Source: Gracilaria vermiculophylla (lineage: Eukaryota; Rhodophyta; Florideophyceae; Gracilariales; Gracilariaceae). Taken from it: a DNA stretch of 64,000 bases. Each line of letters opens with the position of its first letter. Position 1 is the stretch's first letter. Below the pieces are notes generated by a model. It made no database searches, was not told the DNA's origin, and saw only the letters and a program-made list of their open reading frames with translations. The stretch covers positions 1,284,202 through 1,348,201 of the forward strand of contig JAHNZQ020003148.1 in assembly GCA_019155205.2 (NCBI GenBank), in the 5' to 3' direction. Positions 52,036 through 61,908 of this stretch are shown here, piece after piece. Both the position numbers and the translations under genes were made by a program.

Positions 52036-53343
52036 TTACGGAAGATGAAATCTGACTGTGTTCGGGAGCTGTGCGCGAAAGACCACGACCTGATCATTTA
52101 CAATACGCGCCACAGTCACGTGACGATTTCTATTCCCCTTCCATATGCCACATACAGCGGAGCTGCTGACGCCATCACCAAGAAGCACAGAGTCAGAGAG
52201 ACACAGCTTGCCGTGTTTCACGCGGTAAATCCGAAGTTGCTCTTCAGTGAGAATATATACACAATCTCTTCCATGACTTTGATCAATGCGAATGGATATG
52301 GGATTTGTCGCCAATGATAGGACACTCGGGGGCTCGCATGCTTCATTTCCTACCTCAGGGTGAAGTACTAATTTGTTGTCAACATGATATGCCACCTCTG
52401 CATAATATTTTGAGTGATCTCCCCGAGAATGCCATTCTGTGACGTACACCGGGGTGTAAAAAGTATTGCGAGAATTACGGAGTGAAGGCCATGAGAACAC
52501 ATGAGTGAGTTCCGAATCAATCCTGTTCCGCTTACGTTGCCAAAGCGCCATTGTTCCCGTCGAAGACCTGTCGCTATAGAAGCTGGCGAGTATGAAATGC
52601 GAGCTGATAGAACAACTAATAACGCGTGCGTGTTCTGTTTCGTGAACGGGGCTGACTTCGTGAATCTTCGCTGGATTAGAAACGTGAAACGTCTTCAGAA
52701 CCGCTGGAGCACTTTTCTCAACAAAGAGCACTGTGTGACCTCCTTCCGTAATTGCCAGCGCGGTTATTTGACTGCTTGGTTTCTGGCATACATGGATTAG
52801 TTTGAGTTTTTCGTCTCTAGAAACTACACTGAATATGGAAATAGTGTGCAAAGAGTCTGCGACAGCGAGCGTTGTTGAGTCAAGGGACATGGCAAGCAGA
52901 AGTGGTCGACCCGACGGTCTCCATCCGTTATGGCCAACGTCCGGCGCATGGTGCGCCCTCGTATGATGATATGAGTTGCCATGATGTCCGTGAACGTCTG
53001 GTTGAACATGAGAAGGATGTTGCAATGAATCTTGGAGCACGATATAAGGCAGTGGTGAGTATTGGCGACTAGCATTTTCAAGGCAGGGGCCAAAGTGCGA
53101 ATCGTGGTGCGAGTCTTGATGAGAGTAGTGGTGTACGCTGTATTGGCAATTTGGTTGGTGTGCGGTACCATCTTGCGTCTGTTGCCGATTGAAGGGAATC
53201 GTGAATATGACATTCAAAGGGATTCGTTGTGCCATTTTAGTTGTGTTGTATGTGTGTTGGTGAGTCTGGCTGGATGTTGTGGAACCCTTACGTTGTTTAG
53301 AACGAAGGTTGTTGCCGAAGGTATGGGTCGATTTACAAAACAC
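52036..53343 (-). CDS. Beta-propeller-like protein with His-rich N-terminal region
   Basis: 435 residues from ATG at 53343, or 399 from the in-frame ATG at 53235 (MAQRIPLNVIF). Residues about 40-135 are rich in His, Gln and Ser (HHYSHQDSHHDSHF). Residues about 140-435 show WD40-like strands without strong WD dipeptides: LLLAMSLDSTTLAVADSLHTISIFSVVS, ITALAITEGGHTVLFVEKSAPAVLKTF, VISCSISSHFILASF, ISIRIDQSHGRDCVYILTEEQLRIYRV, HVTVARIVNDQVVVFRA. About five repeats are readable, so the propeller may be incomplete or extended by an upstream exon. Family not recognised. Confidence 0.65.
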   Translation of the reverse strand: MFCKSTHTFGNNLRSKQRKGSTTSSQTHQHTYNTTKMAQRIPLNVIFTIPFNRQQTQDGTAHQPNCQYSVHHYSHQDSHHDSHFGPCLENASRQYSPLPYIVLQDSLQHPSHVQPDVHGHHGNSYHHTRAHHAPDVGHNGWRPSGRPLLLAMSLDSTTLAVADSLHTISIFSVVSRDEKLKLIHVCQKPSSQITALAITEGGHTVLFVEKSAPAVLKTFHVSNPAKIHEVSPVHETEHARVISCSISSHFILASFYSDRSSTGTMALWQRKRNRIDSELTHVFSWPSLRNSRNTFYTPVYVTEWHSRGDHSKYYAEVAYHVDNKLVLHPEVGNEACEPPSVLSLATNPISIRIDQSHGRDCVYILTEEQLRIYRVKHGKLCLSDSVLLGDGVSSSAVCGIWKGNRNRHVTVARIVNDQVVVFRAQLPNTVRFHLP

Positions 53344-54241
53344 TGGACTTTTGAAAGGCGAAGAACGTGAGGATGCTTTATCTTGTTCGACGAAAAAGGG
53401 GACAGTATTTCAGAACTAAGACAGGGTCTTTTTTCTTGGTGCTGAAACGTGCGAGAATGATATGGACCGGCGGATAAGGTTGTCATCTTTCGAGGTATAC
53501 GAATTGTATGCGTGTGTTGAACCTGTAGTATCGTAGGATGGAAAGTGAGCCCCTCACAGGGGCCGGTACATTACATGTGGCGGGAGCATATGTAAATGGA
53601 GATTGCGTAATGTGGTGACGAATGTCACATGAATGACTGTGGAAGTAAAAGAAAGGGCATGGCCGCACGCGCGAACTGTGAGAATGGGACAGTGAATATC
53701 GACTGGCAATTCGAGTAGAGGGCGCATAGGCTATTGGGGAAATGGGGATATCATATCGAATACATGGGTGTTGTGCTGGACATGACTGGCAGTTTGTTGG
53801 GCACGGCAACGCTGCTCGATGGCGCCAGCTTGGTGCTGCGGTTAACTTTGGCGGGTGAGGCGCTGTCGATGAGCAGTGCTGTAGGCGTCCTTCTTCGCGA
53901 CGACGGAGCGACGGAGCCAAGCGCCTGTCGTTGGCGATAACGAGAGCTACTGTTATCGGAAGGGGTGCACAATCTGCCATCGTTGCCGATGGCATACTGC
54001 AGACGTGCAGTCGCGCGTGCCACGTCGGTTGGCTTACACCCTCGAGTGCTCCTCACTTATGTCATGCCAAGGGGGTCGTGTGCCTATCGTGCTTTACATG
54101 CGCGGCATCTGAATTGCTCGTCCACCCTACTTACGTCAGCTTAAGCTGAGAGTGACCGGCAGTCAGCAGCAATTCAGCAGCAACTCGCTCACACAATGTC
54201 CCCACCCGCCCGTCATCCCATGCTCTGCTGCTCATCGCACC
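53344..54241. other. Divergent intergenic region
   Basis: 898 bp between the propeller-like gene and the GT92 gene. A 170-codon minus-strand frame (53483-53995) is Ser/Pro/His/Arg-rich low-complexity with no domain and is not called. Both promoters are expected here. Confidence 0.5.
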
Positions 54242-56005
54242 ATGTCTGCGAATCTCCGATCCGCTGAGCAACCCTCTCCGCACTCGACCAAACCGCCCTC
54301 CCGTTTGTGCCTCCAGTGGCTCTCGCGCCTGCGAGTCTTGCTCAGCTCTACAAACACCGCTCGTACCTTGGTCGTGCTGTGTGTCTGCATACTGGTTCTC
54401 GCAATATTAATCCCTCCTCTCATCTTTCACGAAGAGCTTTTTATCCACAAGAGCTGGTCAAACAGCTACAAACAATATGTGGCCCAGGCCATATCCAAGT
54501 CATACTCAATATTCTCACCGAAAACAGCCATCTCATCTGCGAGATGGAAACTCCCTCCACACATCGAAACCACCTACAAACTGCATCGGAACGCGCCCCA
54601 ATTGAATCGTCACGCTCTTACCCATTGGACCCGTCCGTACGTGTTTCTGCATTACACCAGACCCTATCCGACAAACCGATCTCAAACAGAGTTGTTTATC
54701 TATGCCACTGGAGTCACTATGGGCGCCTTTGATCGTGGTTTTGTCGTTCACGGTTGTCTAGTCGGTGATGATGTATATCCGTGTGAAGCCTACCCGGGAG
54801 ATGTGTACTCCTGTACCGTTTTACGTCCGATTTCAAAAGGAGAGTTCATATCGCTTGTTGTGCCTCGAAATGAGTATGTAGACCAACAGCTGAACAACAC
54901 CGTGCAAATTAATGACACCGTGAATGTTACCCTTCACCACGGTGATCTTGTCGCTCTACCGAATCATACTCGCCTTCACGGTGACCACTTATACAATGGG
55001 CCTCATTCCTTGATGTACGTAAACTCACATCAGAGGTTTGAGGCGTTGGGAGATGATAGAGACCCGGAAGCTCCTGGCTCTGAGCCTCGCTATGAAGTCT
55101 GTCTTGCCACACAGATCAAGCCGTTCACTAATTATCTACCTCAGTGGATTGCATACTACAAACGTATTGGGGTCGACATGGTGTATATCATCGACAATGA
55201 TGCTGATGAAGACCTTTCTCAAGTCTACAAGCATCGTGATGATGTTCAAGTATTGTACTGGCCTTGGCGTCGTTCTCAAACTCAAGCGTTGAGCTACATG
55301 ACTGTTGCCGCGCGACCGCGATGTGAATGGATCATCATGGCTGACGTGGATGAATTTGCAATGCTCGGTATTGGAAAGCAGAATCAACTAGCTGATAAGC
55401 AAGTCTTGAGTTCATATTTGAGACGACGTCTGAGCAGCAGTTACAAACAGTTCATGTTTTGGTTCTTGGTAATGGGCAACTCTGGCTACGTCGAAGCTCC
55501 AGAGAAGCCAATGCCAGAGGCATACATTCACAAATTTTCCCACCAATCAAAGAACGGTAAGTCCGTCGCGTACACAGATCACTGGTGGAAGAATTGTGTC
55601 GTGCATCGCTTTGGTGGAGTGCCTTCATTACAAGCGCCAGTCCAGAAGAACGCTTCGAACTTATATGAACCGGTTGATGAAGATGATCAGCCGATCATGG
55701 TTCATTACCATCATCGTGCGGTTGAGGATCACATCACAAAGGAAAAGTATGGGTCGGCATCGACGACAGATGGGAAGCGTGACCCTGTAGCCTCTCTGTT
55801 CATGCCCAAAGATGTACCAAAGTGGGTGACCAAGGTTGATGATCAGTTGACGTACACATATTTCCGTGACATCTATCGCGCCATAATGGAAAAACCTTTT
55901 GATTTCAAACAAACTCTGGTCCGGAAGTCCATGGGACAACGATGTGTTGCTAGGCGAATGAGTGGCGGGAACGGTGGGGTAGTGCCTGTTCAAGAAGAAC
56001 CATGA
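54242..56005 (+). CDS. Glycosyltransferase family 92 protein, type II membrane
   Basis: 587 residues from ATG at 54242. One transmembrane helix at about 42-62 (TLVVLCVCILVLAILIPPLIF) after a short basic cytosolic tail gives Golgi type II topology. The GT92 (DUF23) domain starts near residue 285: CLATQIKPFTNYLPQWIAYYKRIGVDMVYIIDNDAD is the family signature, followed by VQVLYWPWRRSQTQALSYM, the DxD-like WIIMADVDEFAML, and the C-terminal YTDHWWKNCVVHRFGG and MVHYHHRAVEDH. Characterised GT92 members are beta-galactosyltransferases, which would suit galactan-rich red algal matrix; the substrate here is inferred. No introns. Confidence 0.92.
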   Translation: MSANLRSAEQPSPHSTKPPSRLCLQWLSRLRVLLSSTNTARTLVVLCVCILVLAILIPPLIFHEELFIHKSWSNSYKQYVAQAISKSYSIFSPKTAISSARWKLPPHIETTYKLHRNAPQLNRHALTHWTRPYVFLHYTRPYPTNRSQTELFIYATGVTMGAFDRGFVVHGCLVGDDVYPCEAYPGDVYSCTVLRPISKGEFISLVVPRNEYVDQQLNNTVQINDTVNVTLHHGDLVALPNHTRLHGDHLYNGPHSLMYVNSHQRFEALGDDRDPEAPGSEPRYEVCLATQIKPFTNYLPQWIAYYKRIGVDMVYIIDNDADEDLSQVYKHRDDVQVLYWPWRRSQTQALSYMTVAARPRCEWIIMADVDEFAMLGIGKQNQLADKQVLSSYLRRRLSSSYKQFMFWFLVMGNSGYVEAPEKPMPEAYIHKFSHQSKNGKSVAYTDHWWKNCVVHRFGGVPSLQAPVQKNASNLYEPVDEDDQPIMVHYHHRAVEDHITKEKYGSASTTDGKRDPVASLFMPKDVPKWVTKVDDQLTYTYFRDIYRAIMEKPFDFKQTLVRKSMGQRCVARRMSGGNGGVVPVQEEP

Positions 56006-57065
56006 AATGTTGCGTGACAAATGCACTATAAACCTCTGTGTCTTCTGACCCCTTTGGAGGCGATGCTTCGGGTGTATATATTCATCATACTCATAAACCT
56101 CACATGGCATTTAAAACATTACGCATCTCATTCTCACTGTTTTTCTGCCTAGTGTGCAAAACCATAGACAACTCGGACGAGAGGTCTGTAAATAGTGCGA
56201 TTTAGAACACCATGTTCTGATTTCAGTAGTCTACGTAAATTATTATCCTCGTTATCGTCGTTCTTGCCTTGTGAAGAAGTCTAGACCGCATCATCACTTT
56301 GCTTCGTCTACATTTCAATGAAACTGACGACAGAAACATTGGAAGCAGTCTGATAGCGCGTACTCGGTCTTCTGTTTTTTTTTTAAATCTGATTTGTCGA
56401 TGGATTCTCTTTGATGGGACTAAGTGTCTACCACCACAACAAATACGTTCAAACCTAAAGGTTTGTGTCCTATGAAAGCTCGAGAGGGCTTCTCAAAGAT
56501 GTCTATGTATATATACGTTATGTCTTCTTATGTAACCGCACTCATGCAATAACGCATTTGCATCCGGACAGTTTTAAGAGTAGTCATGACAGCAAGGCGT
56601 ACGGCACAATCTCTCTGCTTCAATGGTTCATTCGATATTATCACCAAAAACAGACACAGTCCCTCTCAATGTAGTATTTTCCAACACCAGTAACGGACGA
56701 CAGGAAAAGACCGAGCTTCGTTGGCTTAGAATTGATCACCTTGGGCCCGCGGCTTCAGTTGCTTAGAAATGATTGACAAGAAGCAAGTTACATTCAATAT
56801 CTTTTAAGGTCTCCACTTCAAACTGGGAAATTAGGGGCAGCAACCCTGAGCTTTTCTTTCTGCGGTAATAGACGGTAAACTTCTGCTCCTCATTTTTGGG
56901 AAGCGAGGCTTGTGTTCTTGTTCTCGGAGACAACAGCATAGTTTTCCTGTTTACCCGAGAGGTCAACATTTCAAATGTGTGCCACTTTTTACGAATGAGT
57001 CCTTATAAAGAGACATTGTTGTACTCGCACGTACTTTGTCAAACAGGCTAGGACCAACAGTCGCG
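56006..57065. other. Intergenic region with TATA box for the glycine-rich protein
   Basis: No gene seen. AT-rich in part. TATAAAG at 57004-57010 lies 56-62 nt before the ATG at 57066, suggesting a very short 5' UTR. Confidence 0.5.
57004..57010 (+). promoter_or_regulatory. TATA box of the glycine-rich protein gene
   Basis: TATAAAG preceded by CCT, 56-62 nt upstream of the start codon at 57066. A similar TATA box precedes the other secreted-protein gene at 25855, so strongly expressed secretory genes here may share TATA promoters. Confidence 0.5.
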
Positions 57066-58016
57066 ATGTGCCGGGCGTTGCAAGGTCTGTCAGCTTGGAT
57101 TCTTTCTTGTCTGCTTATTCTGCCGGTCAGTTCTCAGAATGTGGGTGCTGGAGGCTCGGTAAACCAAGGGGGACTGGCTTATATTGGCTCGCAATCGTTT
57201 GCCGGTTCAGCTGGCCCCTTAAGTGTGTCATTCGGAGGAGGACTTTTGGGTACAATGAACGGTGCCTCTGCCGGAATGGGAGCTGGTGGGTCCGAAGGAG
57301 GAGGTTCGGCTGCTTCTACCGCAAAAGAAGGAGGATTATCGGTCTCTGGCGGAATGGGAGGAGGTTTCAACAAAAACGGGATGCGGAGAGGCGCCGGAGG
57401 AGGGGGTAGTGGAGCTGTTGGTAATGCCGCCGGTTCAGGCATTGGTGGAACAGGAAATTCAACGTCTCAGGCGTTGGCAGCGGATTCTCTAGGTCTCGGG
57501 TTGGCGAAGGGTACTCATTCCGCTGAGGGGTCTGCTGGACTCGGCCTACAAGGCACGTTTTCCACTCCCCAAGTAATGTTTCAAAATGGACTGGGAGCTG
57601 GTTCCGCCACTCAGTCTGGGGCAGGAGGTGGTGGAACCAGTAGCGGCACTGGGAGAGGTGGGAGTGCACAAGGTGCTGGGCAAGGCCATGGAGAGCATAG
57701 AGCTTCGAAGAGAACAAGAACAGCAGGGCTTTCGGCAGGCGAGGGGGGAGCAGCAGCAGGAAGCAGTGGTGGTGGCGATGCAGGTATTAGTGCAGCGAGT
57801 GCGGATGGTGTTTTTCCAATTCCTGGTTTGGGCGTAGCGCTCGGAAATGCGGGAGATGGGGGAACAGCGAGTGCCACTGGTGTAAGTGGAGGAGGTTCAG
57901 CTAATGTGTTTGGGGTTTCTCAACGGAACTCGGCCCAACTACGAACTCAAGAACGAACCCATCCAAGATTCCAATATCTTTTGAAGCCGAAGAATGATCG
58001 TTATCCATGGACGTGA
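57066..58016 (+). CDS. Secreted glycine-rich protein
   Basis: 316 residues from ATG at 57066. Signal peptide 1-24 (MCRALQGLSAWILSCLLILPVSSQ). The mature protein is Gly/Ser/Ala-rich with irregular repeats of GGG, GSGG and GxGAGG interspersed with beta-like segments (GGLAYIGSQSFAGS, PLSVSFGGGLLGTM, GLSVSGGMGGGF, GLGVALGNAGDGG). A basic patch HRASKRTRT lies near 222-230, and a polar Arg/Gln tail (SQRNSAQLRTQERTHPRF) ends the chain. Composition is typical of structural wall proteins; a dibasic processing site is possible in the patch. The GC content is ordinary, so the glycine richness is selected and not compositional. Confidence 0.8.
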   Translation: MCRALQGLSAWILSCLLILPVSSQNVGAGGSVNQGGLAYIGSQSFAGSAGPLSVSFGGGLLGTMNGASAGMGAGGSEGGGSAASTAKEGGLSVSGGMGGGFNKNGMRRGAGGGGSGAVGNAAGSGIGGTGNSTSQALAADSLGLGLAKGTHSAEGSAGLGLQGTFSTPQVMFQNGLGAGSATQSGAGGGGTSSGTGRGGSAQGAGQGHGEHRASKRTRTAGLSAGEGGAAAGSSGGGDAGISAASADGVFPIPGLGVALGNAGDGGTASATGVSGGGSANVFGVSQRNSAQLRTQERTHPRFQYLLKPKNDRYPWT

Positions 58017-58245
58017 GCAATCCTAATGAAGCCGAGGCAAACGTTAGAAAACGATTTCCGGAGCAAATGGTACTCGGAGAGCACAATCCTGACATGTCAT
58101 TGCACGGAAGAGCATCTACACCATCTGGTAGATCTCCGAAAGCCATACGGTAGTGAGATTTGCTTGTGTTTGAAAGTGAAATTCTGTACATTTATTGTGT
58201 TAGTGTTGTCTGGAACAAGTTAGCTTTATGAGTCAGTTTCGTCAA

Positions 58246-61200
58246 TTACAATGGGTCCCCACCTCCAAAAAGACTATCAAGTGCACCGTCCCCAAGTTCA
58301 AGCTCATCCATATTACCGTTTCTCCTCTTTGCGACGCGCTTGGCATTGATAGCCTCTAATCTTTCGGGAAGCAAATTGACCTTCGTCTCTTTCCGAACAG
58401 CAGTCCCTTCATGGTCTGCTATTCGGTTCACCAAATCCCGAAATAGCTGCTTATGTTTTTTGGGCTTATTCTCCCGGGTGGATTCAGCTATAGCCCGAGT
58501 GCATTCAGTGACCCATCCTTGCAGAACTCTGTTTCGTCCAAGTATGGCAAGCAGCTGACGTTCGCTTTCGACAGGCCATTTTCTAATGATCGTCAGCGCT
58601 GCCATCACTGGAAATTCTGCAATCGCGCTTGTATCACCAGCATTCAGAACTGCTGATTTAAATGAGGCGTCCAATAATGGTGCGAAAAACTGGAAGTTAG
58701 CACGCGGAGAAAGTGCGGCAGCATGCGAAACTGAATTGAATGCATACTGGAAGGAGTTCCTCCCATTCGCGTCTTGTCCGGAACTGCAAACTGCAATCCA
58801 AAGTGCAATGAGTGCTTCTCCAAGGAAGGGCACTTGAAACGGTAGAGGAAAGAACTCTTCCGGTTGAGGACTTTCGGAATCCTTCTCGTCATTGTATACT
58901 GGATACATTCCCGAAATCAAATTTGCGATAACTCTACGCAACCAGGCTCTGCCACACTCACGAGCTATGTCCAGAGAAGAAGTTTCACTAAATGTCTGTG
59001 ATCTCTTAATTGAAGCCTCAATGTGCTCTCTAACGCGCTGGAGAAGTTTTGGGACATCAGACCGCGCAACTTGCTCCAAGAATGTGGGATCTGTGGTGGT
59101 CACAGAAAACGATAGCAGCGGGGACAAAACACGAGACACTAACATGAGCAGATGCAATGGTTCCATGTATTGAAAGTCCGTGCAGATGGCTACCAAGATT
59201 ACGTTCAGGTGTTCTGGAGATTTTGTAACTCCTGACAAGACGCACGCTCGAATGATTTCGTACGCACAAATGCGTAAGTTTTGGAGAGTCTCGCGTATCC
59301 ATGCGAACTGCCGGTCTGGAGGATCGATTCCATAACTGCACAGAATGTCATAGCTTCGTTCTTCGTGAACGGTGGGCCCCTCTCTGAACCCTTTTTCACC
59401 ATCTTCATATGAATCGTGTTCATCGGTGACTCTCCTTATAACCTCCTTGTTATCCAAGTTGACAATGTGCACCAGATCTCTACAAGTCGGTAGTAAAACG
59501 TTGGAGCGAAGTTTATCCGTATTGTCACGAGTAAATTTGGCCCGATTAAAGAAAGCATGTAGAGTAGAGATTACCACGCTAGCGACTTCAACGGCCTTTG
59601 GGGCGATAGCATGTGACAGTATGCCAGGGGTGATCTTGACCCTGGAACGCTTTGCCATGGGACGAGATATCTGATGCATGCTGTTTGATAACACATAAAA
59701 CGCGCAGATGATGGGCTGCACGTCGTCGGCAGGCCCTTTCATCAAAAATTCTAGAAATGCTCCAGGAGACTGGTGGATAGAAAGAGCCTTGGGTGAAGAA
59801 AGAGTGTCAACCAGTGGCATCAACATACGTTCAATGTTCTGCTCCGCTTCCTTAACGTCAGATATAGACATGACACATGCTATGCTTGCCTCCACAAGCT
59901 GTGATTTGTCCTGCTCACGAAACTTGGGGTTGAGCAGCGTATTCACTGCGTAATCGCACAGCAAATTTGCAAAACGGCCGATATGAACGTCCTGTGCTCT
60001 ACTCAACCGTTGATAAACAGCTCGCAAGGAAACACATGATCTGGACCGGGCCATGCTCGGCGTGTCAGGGTTATCAATTAAGCTGCCCAGTGCTGCAATG
60101 CATGCGTCGAGCTTCGACGGCTCAGTCACATACAACAGAAACAAAACCCGCAAGGCATGAGCTTTGGGCACGAGCAAGTCTACGTCGGTCCATGAGTTGA
60201 TGACTTCAAACGCTTGTCGTTGCATTTCGACCAGTTGGGTCTTCACCTCGGGCGGAACAACGTCGCCCGCAACCTGGCAGATGTAATCCACATTTGGACA
60301 CGTAGTATCAATGCAGTGTCGCCAAGTCCTTCTGTCGCCTTGAAAGTCTCCAAAGTTCCAGCTGTGACCATCAGAATCAGGGCACACGATTCCCAACTCG
60401 CGGGGGCCGGAAGGGACAGGATTCCCGACCGAAGGCGGACGCAGCGAAATCAGGCGCATCAAGCGCGAGAGTATGAAAACTGCGCTGACCTCCGGCAAAA
60501 CCTGAGTGATGTGACGGAGAGCCCCGTACATCTGTCCATTGATTTTCCTGCGGGCCACTCTGAAGGTGACTTCATCGCCACCATGGTCAACCTCTTTGTA
60601 TTGTGTCACGTCAGGATGGCATGAGAACTTCAAGACGCCTGCAGTACAGGCGTGCAAAAAGCGAGTGACCAGAAACGCGACGAGATCAGAGTGAAGCTGC
60701 TTTCTGGTGATGGTGGCAGTCATCAACGAAAAGAAATTGAAGACGGTATCTCGCAGCACGTAGGAAGGCGACGACAGTGCTGCAGTCATCAGGTCAATGA
60801 ACGCGGCGCCCAGCTCGCGATCCGTTGCCGACAGCTGCACCGGTCCGCGACTAGAGCCTAGAAATGAACGCGTAAAATGAGTGGCGCCAAGCTTCGAGAG
60901 TACTTCGAAGAACTTTACTGTGAACTCGTGGGCTTCCTCATCTACCGAGTTCAACGGTTGGGACTGGAACCAAGCTCCTTTGAGAGGCGGAAACGCATCC
61001 GTGGGCGGCACGAGACTGCGAGAGAGCGGGGCGAGCACGGGGGGCATTTGGACGACCACATTGAGCAGGTGGTAAAACACATGACGAAAGGCGGTAGCAG
61101 GATTGACGTCATATTCGGTGACGGCTGAGGTGGGAAACGATCTGCCCACAAAGTCAAGCAGAGCATTTAGTACTTCGTTTCTGACGTCGTCGCGAGGGCT

Positions 61201-61908
61201 TGAAACCAACATGAAACATGCATGAGGAACGCGCATAGAGAACAAGACGGTGAGCGAGGCCCAAGTAAGAAAGGAGCGAACACATTGTACAGCTGAATAC
61301 AGGGCAGGCCAGTTGGTGGTGTTGTGGAAGTTATCGACTGCAGAGACGATAAACGGAAGCGTGGTGGAAAGAGTGAGGGCCATGGCATGTCGAAGTTCAT
61401 TTAGGCGCTTGGGGTGAATGGAGGAGTGAAAGGCATAGATGTCATCGGAAAGATTGGCGAGTATTCGGCATCCAATGTGGGCCGGCATGGCAATGATGTC
61501 GTTAATAAAAGTAGGATAGCGCTGAGGCCACTCGCGCACAGCGAGCGCGGTCAAAAACGCGATGGCCTTGTTGGTATGCAAGGAGGAGTAACGCGGATTC
61601 GGTGAGACGAGTCGCAAGGCGAAGCGGCGGACCTGCAGACGAAACGGTTGCGGCAGTGTGGTGAAGCACGGAAGGACGCGTTGCTCCAACAGGTGAAAGG
61701 CATGCATGGTCTCTGCGGGACTGGGAGCGGCTGAGGGCGGCTGAGGGTGCAACAGGCGATCGGCAAGAGCCAGGGCGGACTGCGGGTCGAGAGAGGCGGA
61801 AATGTGGTGCAGGGCGGCTTCTGCTAGCTTGATCTGCGAGGGGTGGCCGTTGTGCAAGCGGCGAAGTGCCAGCTTGGCGGCCTCGAGGGCGGCAACGGCG
61901 TCTGACAT
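58246..61908 (-). CDS. XPO5: Exportin-5 / HASTY-like karyopherin
   Basis: 1,220 residues from ATG at 61908, close to human XPO5 (about 1,200) and plant HASTY. The N-terminal HEAT region has AFLTALAVREWPQRYPTFINDI, matching the XPO5 IKREWPQHWP motif, followed by ILANLSDDIYAFHSSIHPKRLNELRHAM (LxLxEDV..QxxxPxRR). Near residues 420-500, YKEVDHGGDEVTFRVARRKINGQMYGALRHITQVLPEVSAVFIL follows the XPO5 FDSDEDFxxFF...RxxxxxxxR segment. Amphipathic HEAT helices continue to a short tail ending LFGGGDPL. XPO5/HASTY exports small structured RNAs and tRNA or supports miRNA biogenesis in a RanGTP-dependent way. Single exon of 3.7 kb. Confidence 0.82.
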   Translation of the reverse strand: MSDAVAALEAAKLALRRLHNGHPSQIKLAEAALHHISASLDPQSALALADRLLHPQPPSAAPSPAETMHAFHLLEQRVLPCFTTLPQPFRLQVRRFALRLVSPNPRYSSLHTNKAIAFLTALAVREWPQRYPTFINDIIAMPAHIGCRILANLSDDIYAFHSSIHPKRLNELRHAMALTLSTTLPFIVSAVDNFHNTTNWPALYSAVQCVRSFLTWASLTVLFSMRVPHACFMLVSSPRDDVRNEVLNALLDFVGRSFPTSAVTEYDVNPATAFRHVFYHLLNVVVQMPPVLAPLSRSLVPPTDAFPPLKGAWFQSQPLNSVDEEAHEFTVKFFEVLSKLGATHFTRSFLGSSRGPVQLSATDRELGAAFIDLMTAALSSPSYVLRDTVFNFFSLMTATITRKQLHSDLVAFLVTRFLHACTAGVLKFSCHPDVTQYKEVDHGGDEVTFRVARRKINGQMYGALRHITQVLPEVSAVFILSRLMRLISLRPPSVGNPVPSGPRELGIVCPDSDGHSWNFGDFQGDRRTWRHCIDTTCPNVDYICQVAGDVVPPEVKTQLVEMQRQAFEVINSWTDVDLLVPKAHALRVLFLLYVTEPSKLDACIAALGSLIDNPDTPSMARSRSCVSLRAVYQRLSRAQDVHIGRFANLLCDYAVNTLLNPKFREQDKSQLVEASIACVMSISDVKEAEQNIERMLMPLVDTLSSPKALSIHQSPGAFLEFLMKGPADDVQPIICAFYVLSNSMHQISRPMAKRSRVKITPGILSHAIAPKAVEVASVVISTLHAFFNRAKFTRDNTDKLRSNVLLPTCRDLVHIVNLDNKEVIRRVTDEHDSYEDGEKGFREGPTVHEERSYDILCSYGIDPPDRQFAWIRETLQNLRICAYEIIRACVLSGVTKSPEHLNVILVAICTDFQYMEPLHLLMLVSRVLSPLLSFSVTTTDPTFLEQVARSDVPKLLQRVREHIEASIKRSQTFSETSSLDIARECGRAWLRRVIANLISGMYPVYNDEKDSESPQPEEFFPLPFQVPFLGEALIALWIAVCSSGQDANGRNSFQYAFNSVSHAAALSPRANFQFFAPLLDASFKSAVLNAGDTSAIAEFPVMAALTIIRKWPVESERQLLAILGRNRVLQGWVTECTRAIAESTRENKPKKHKQLFRDLVNRIADHEGTAVRKETKVNLLPERLEAINAKRVAKRRNGNMDELELGDGALDSLFGGGDPL

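Noticed and set aside
53483..53995. 170-codon minus-strand frame upstream of the propeller-like gene
   Set aside because: Ser/Pro/His low complexity, no domain and its own stop before the next gene; probably 5' noncoding.
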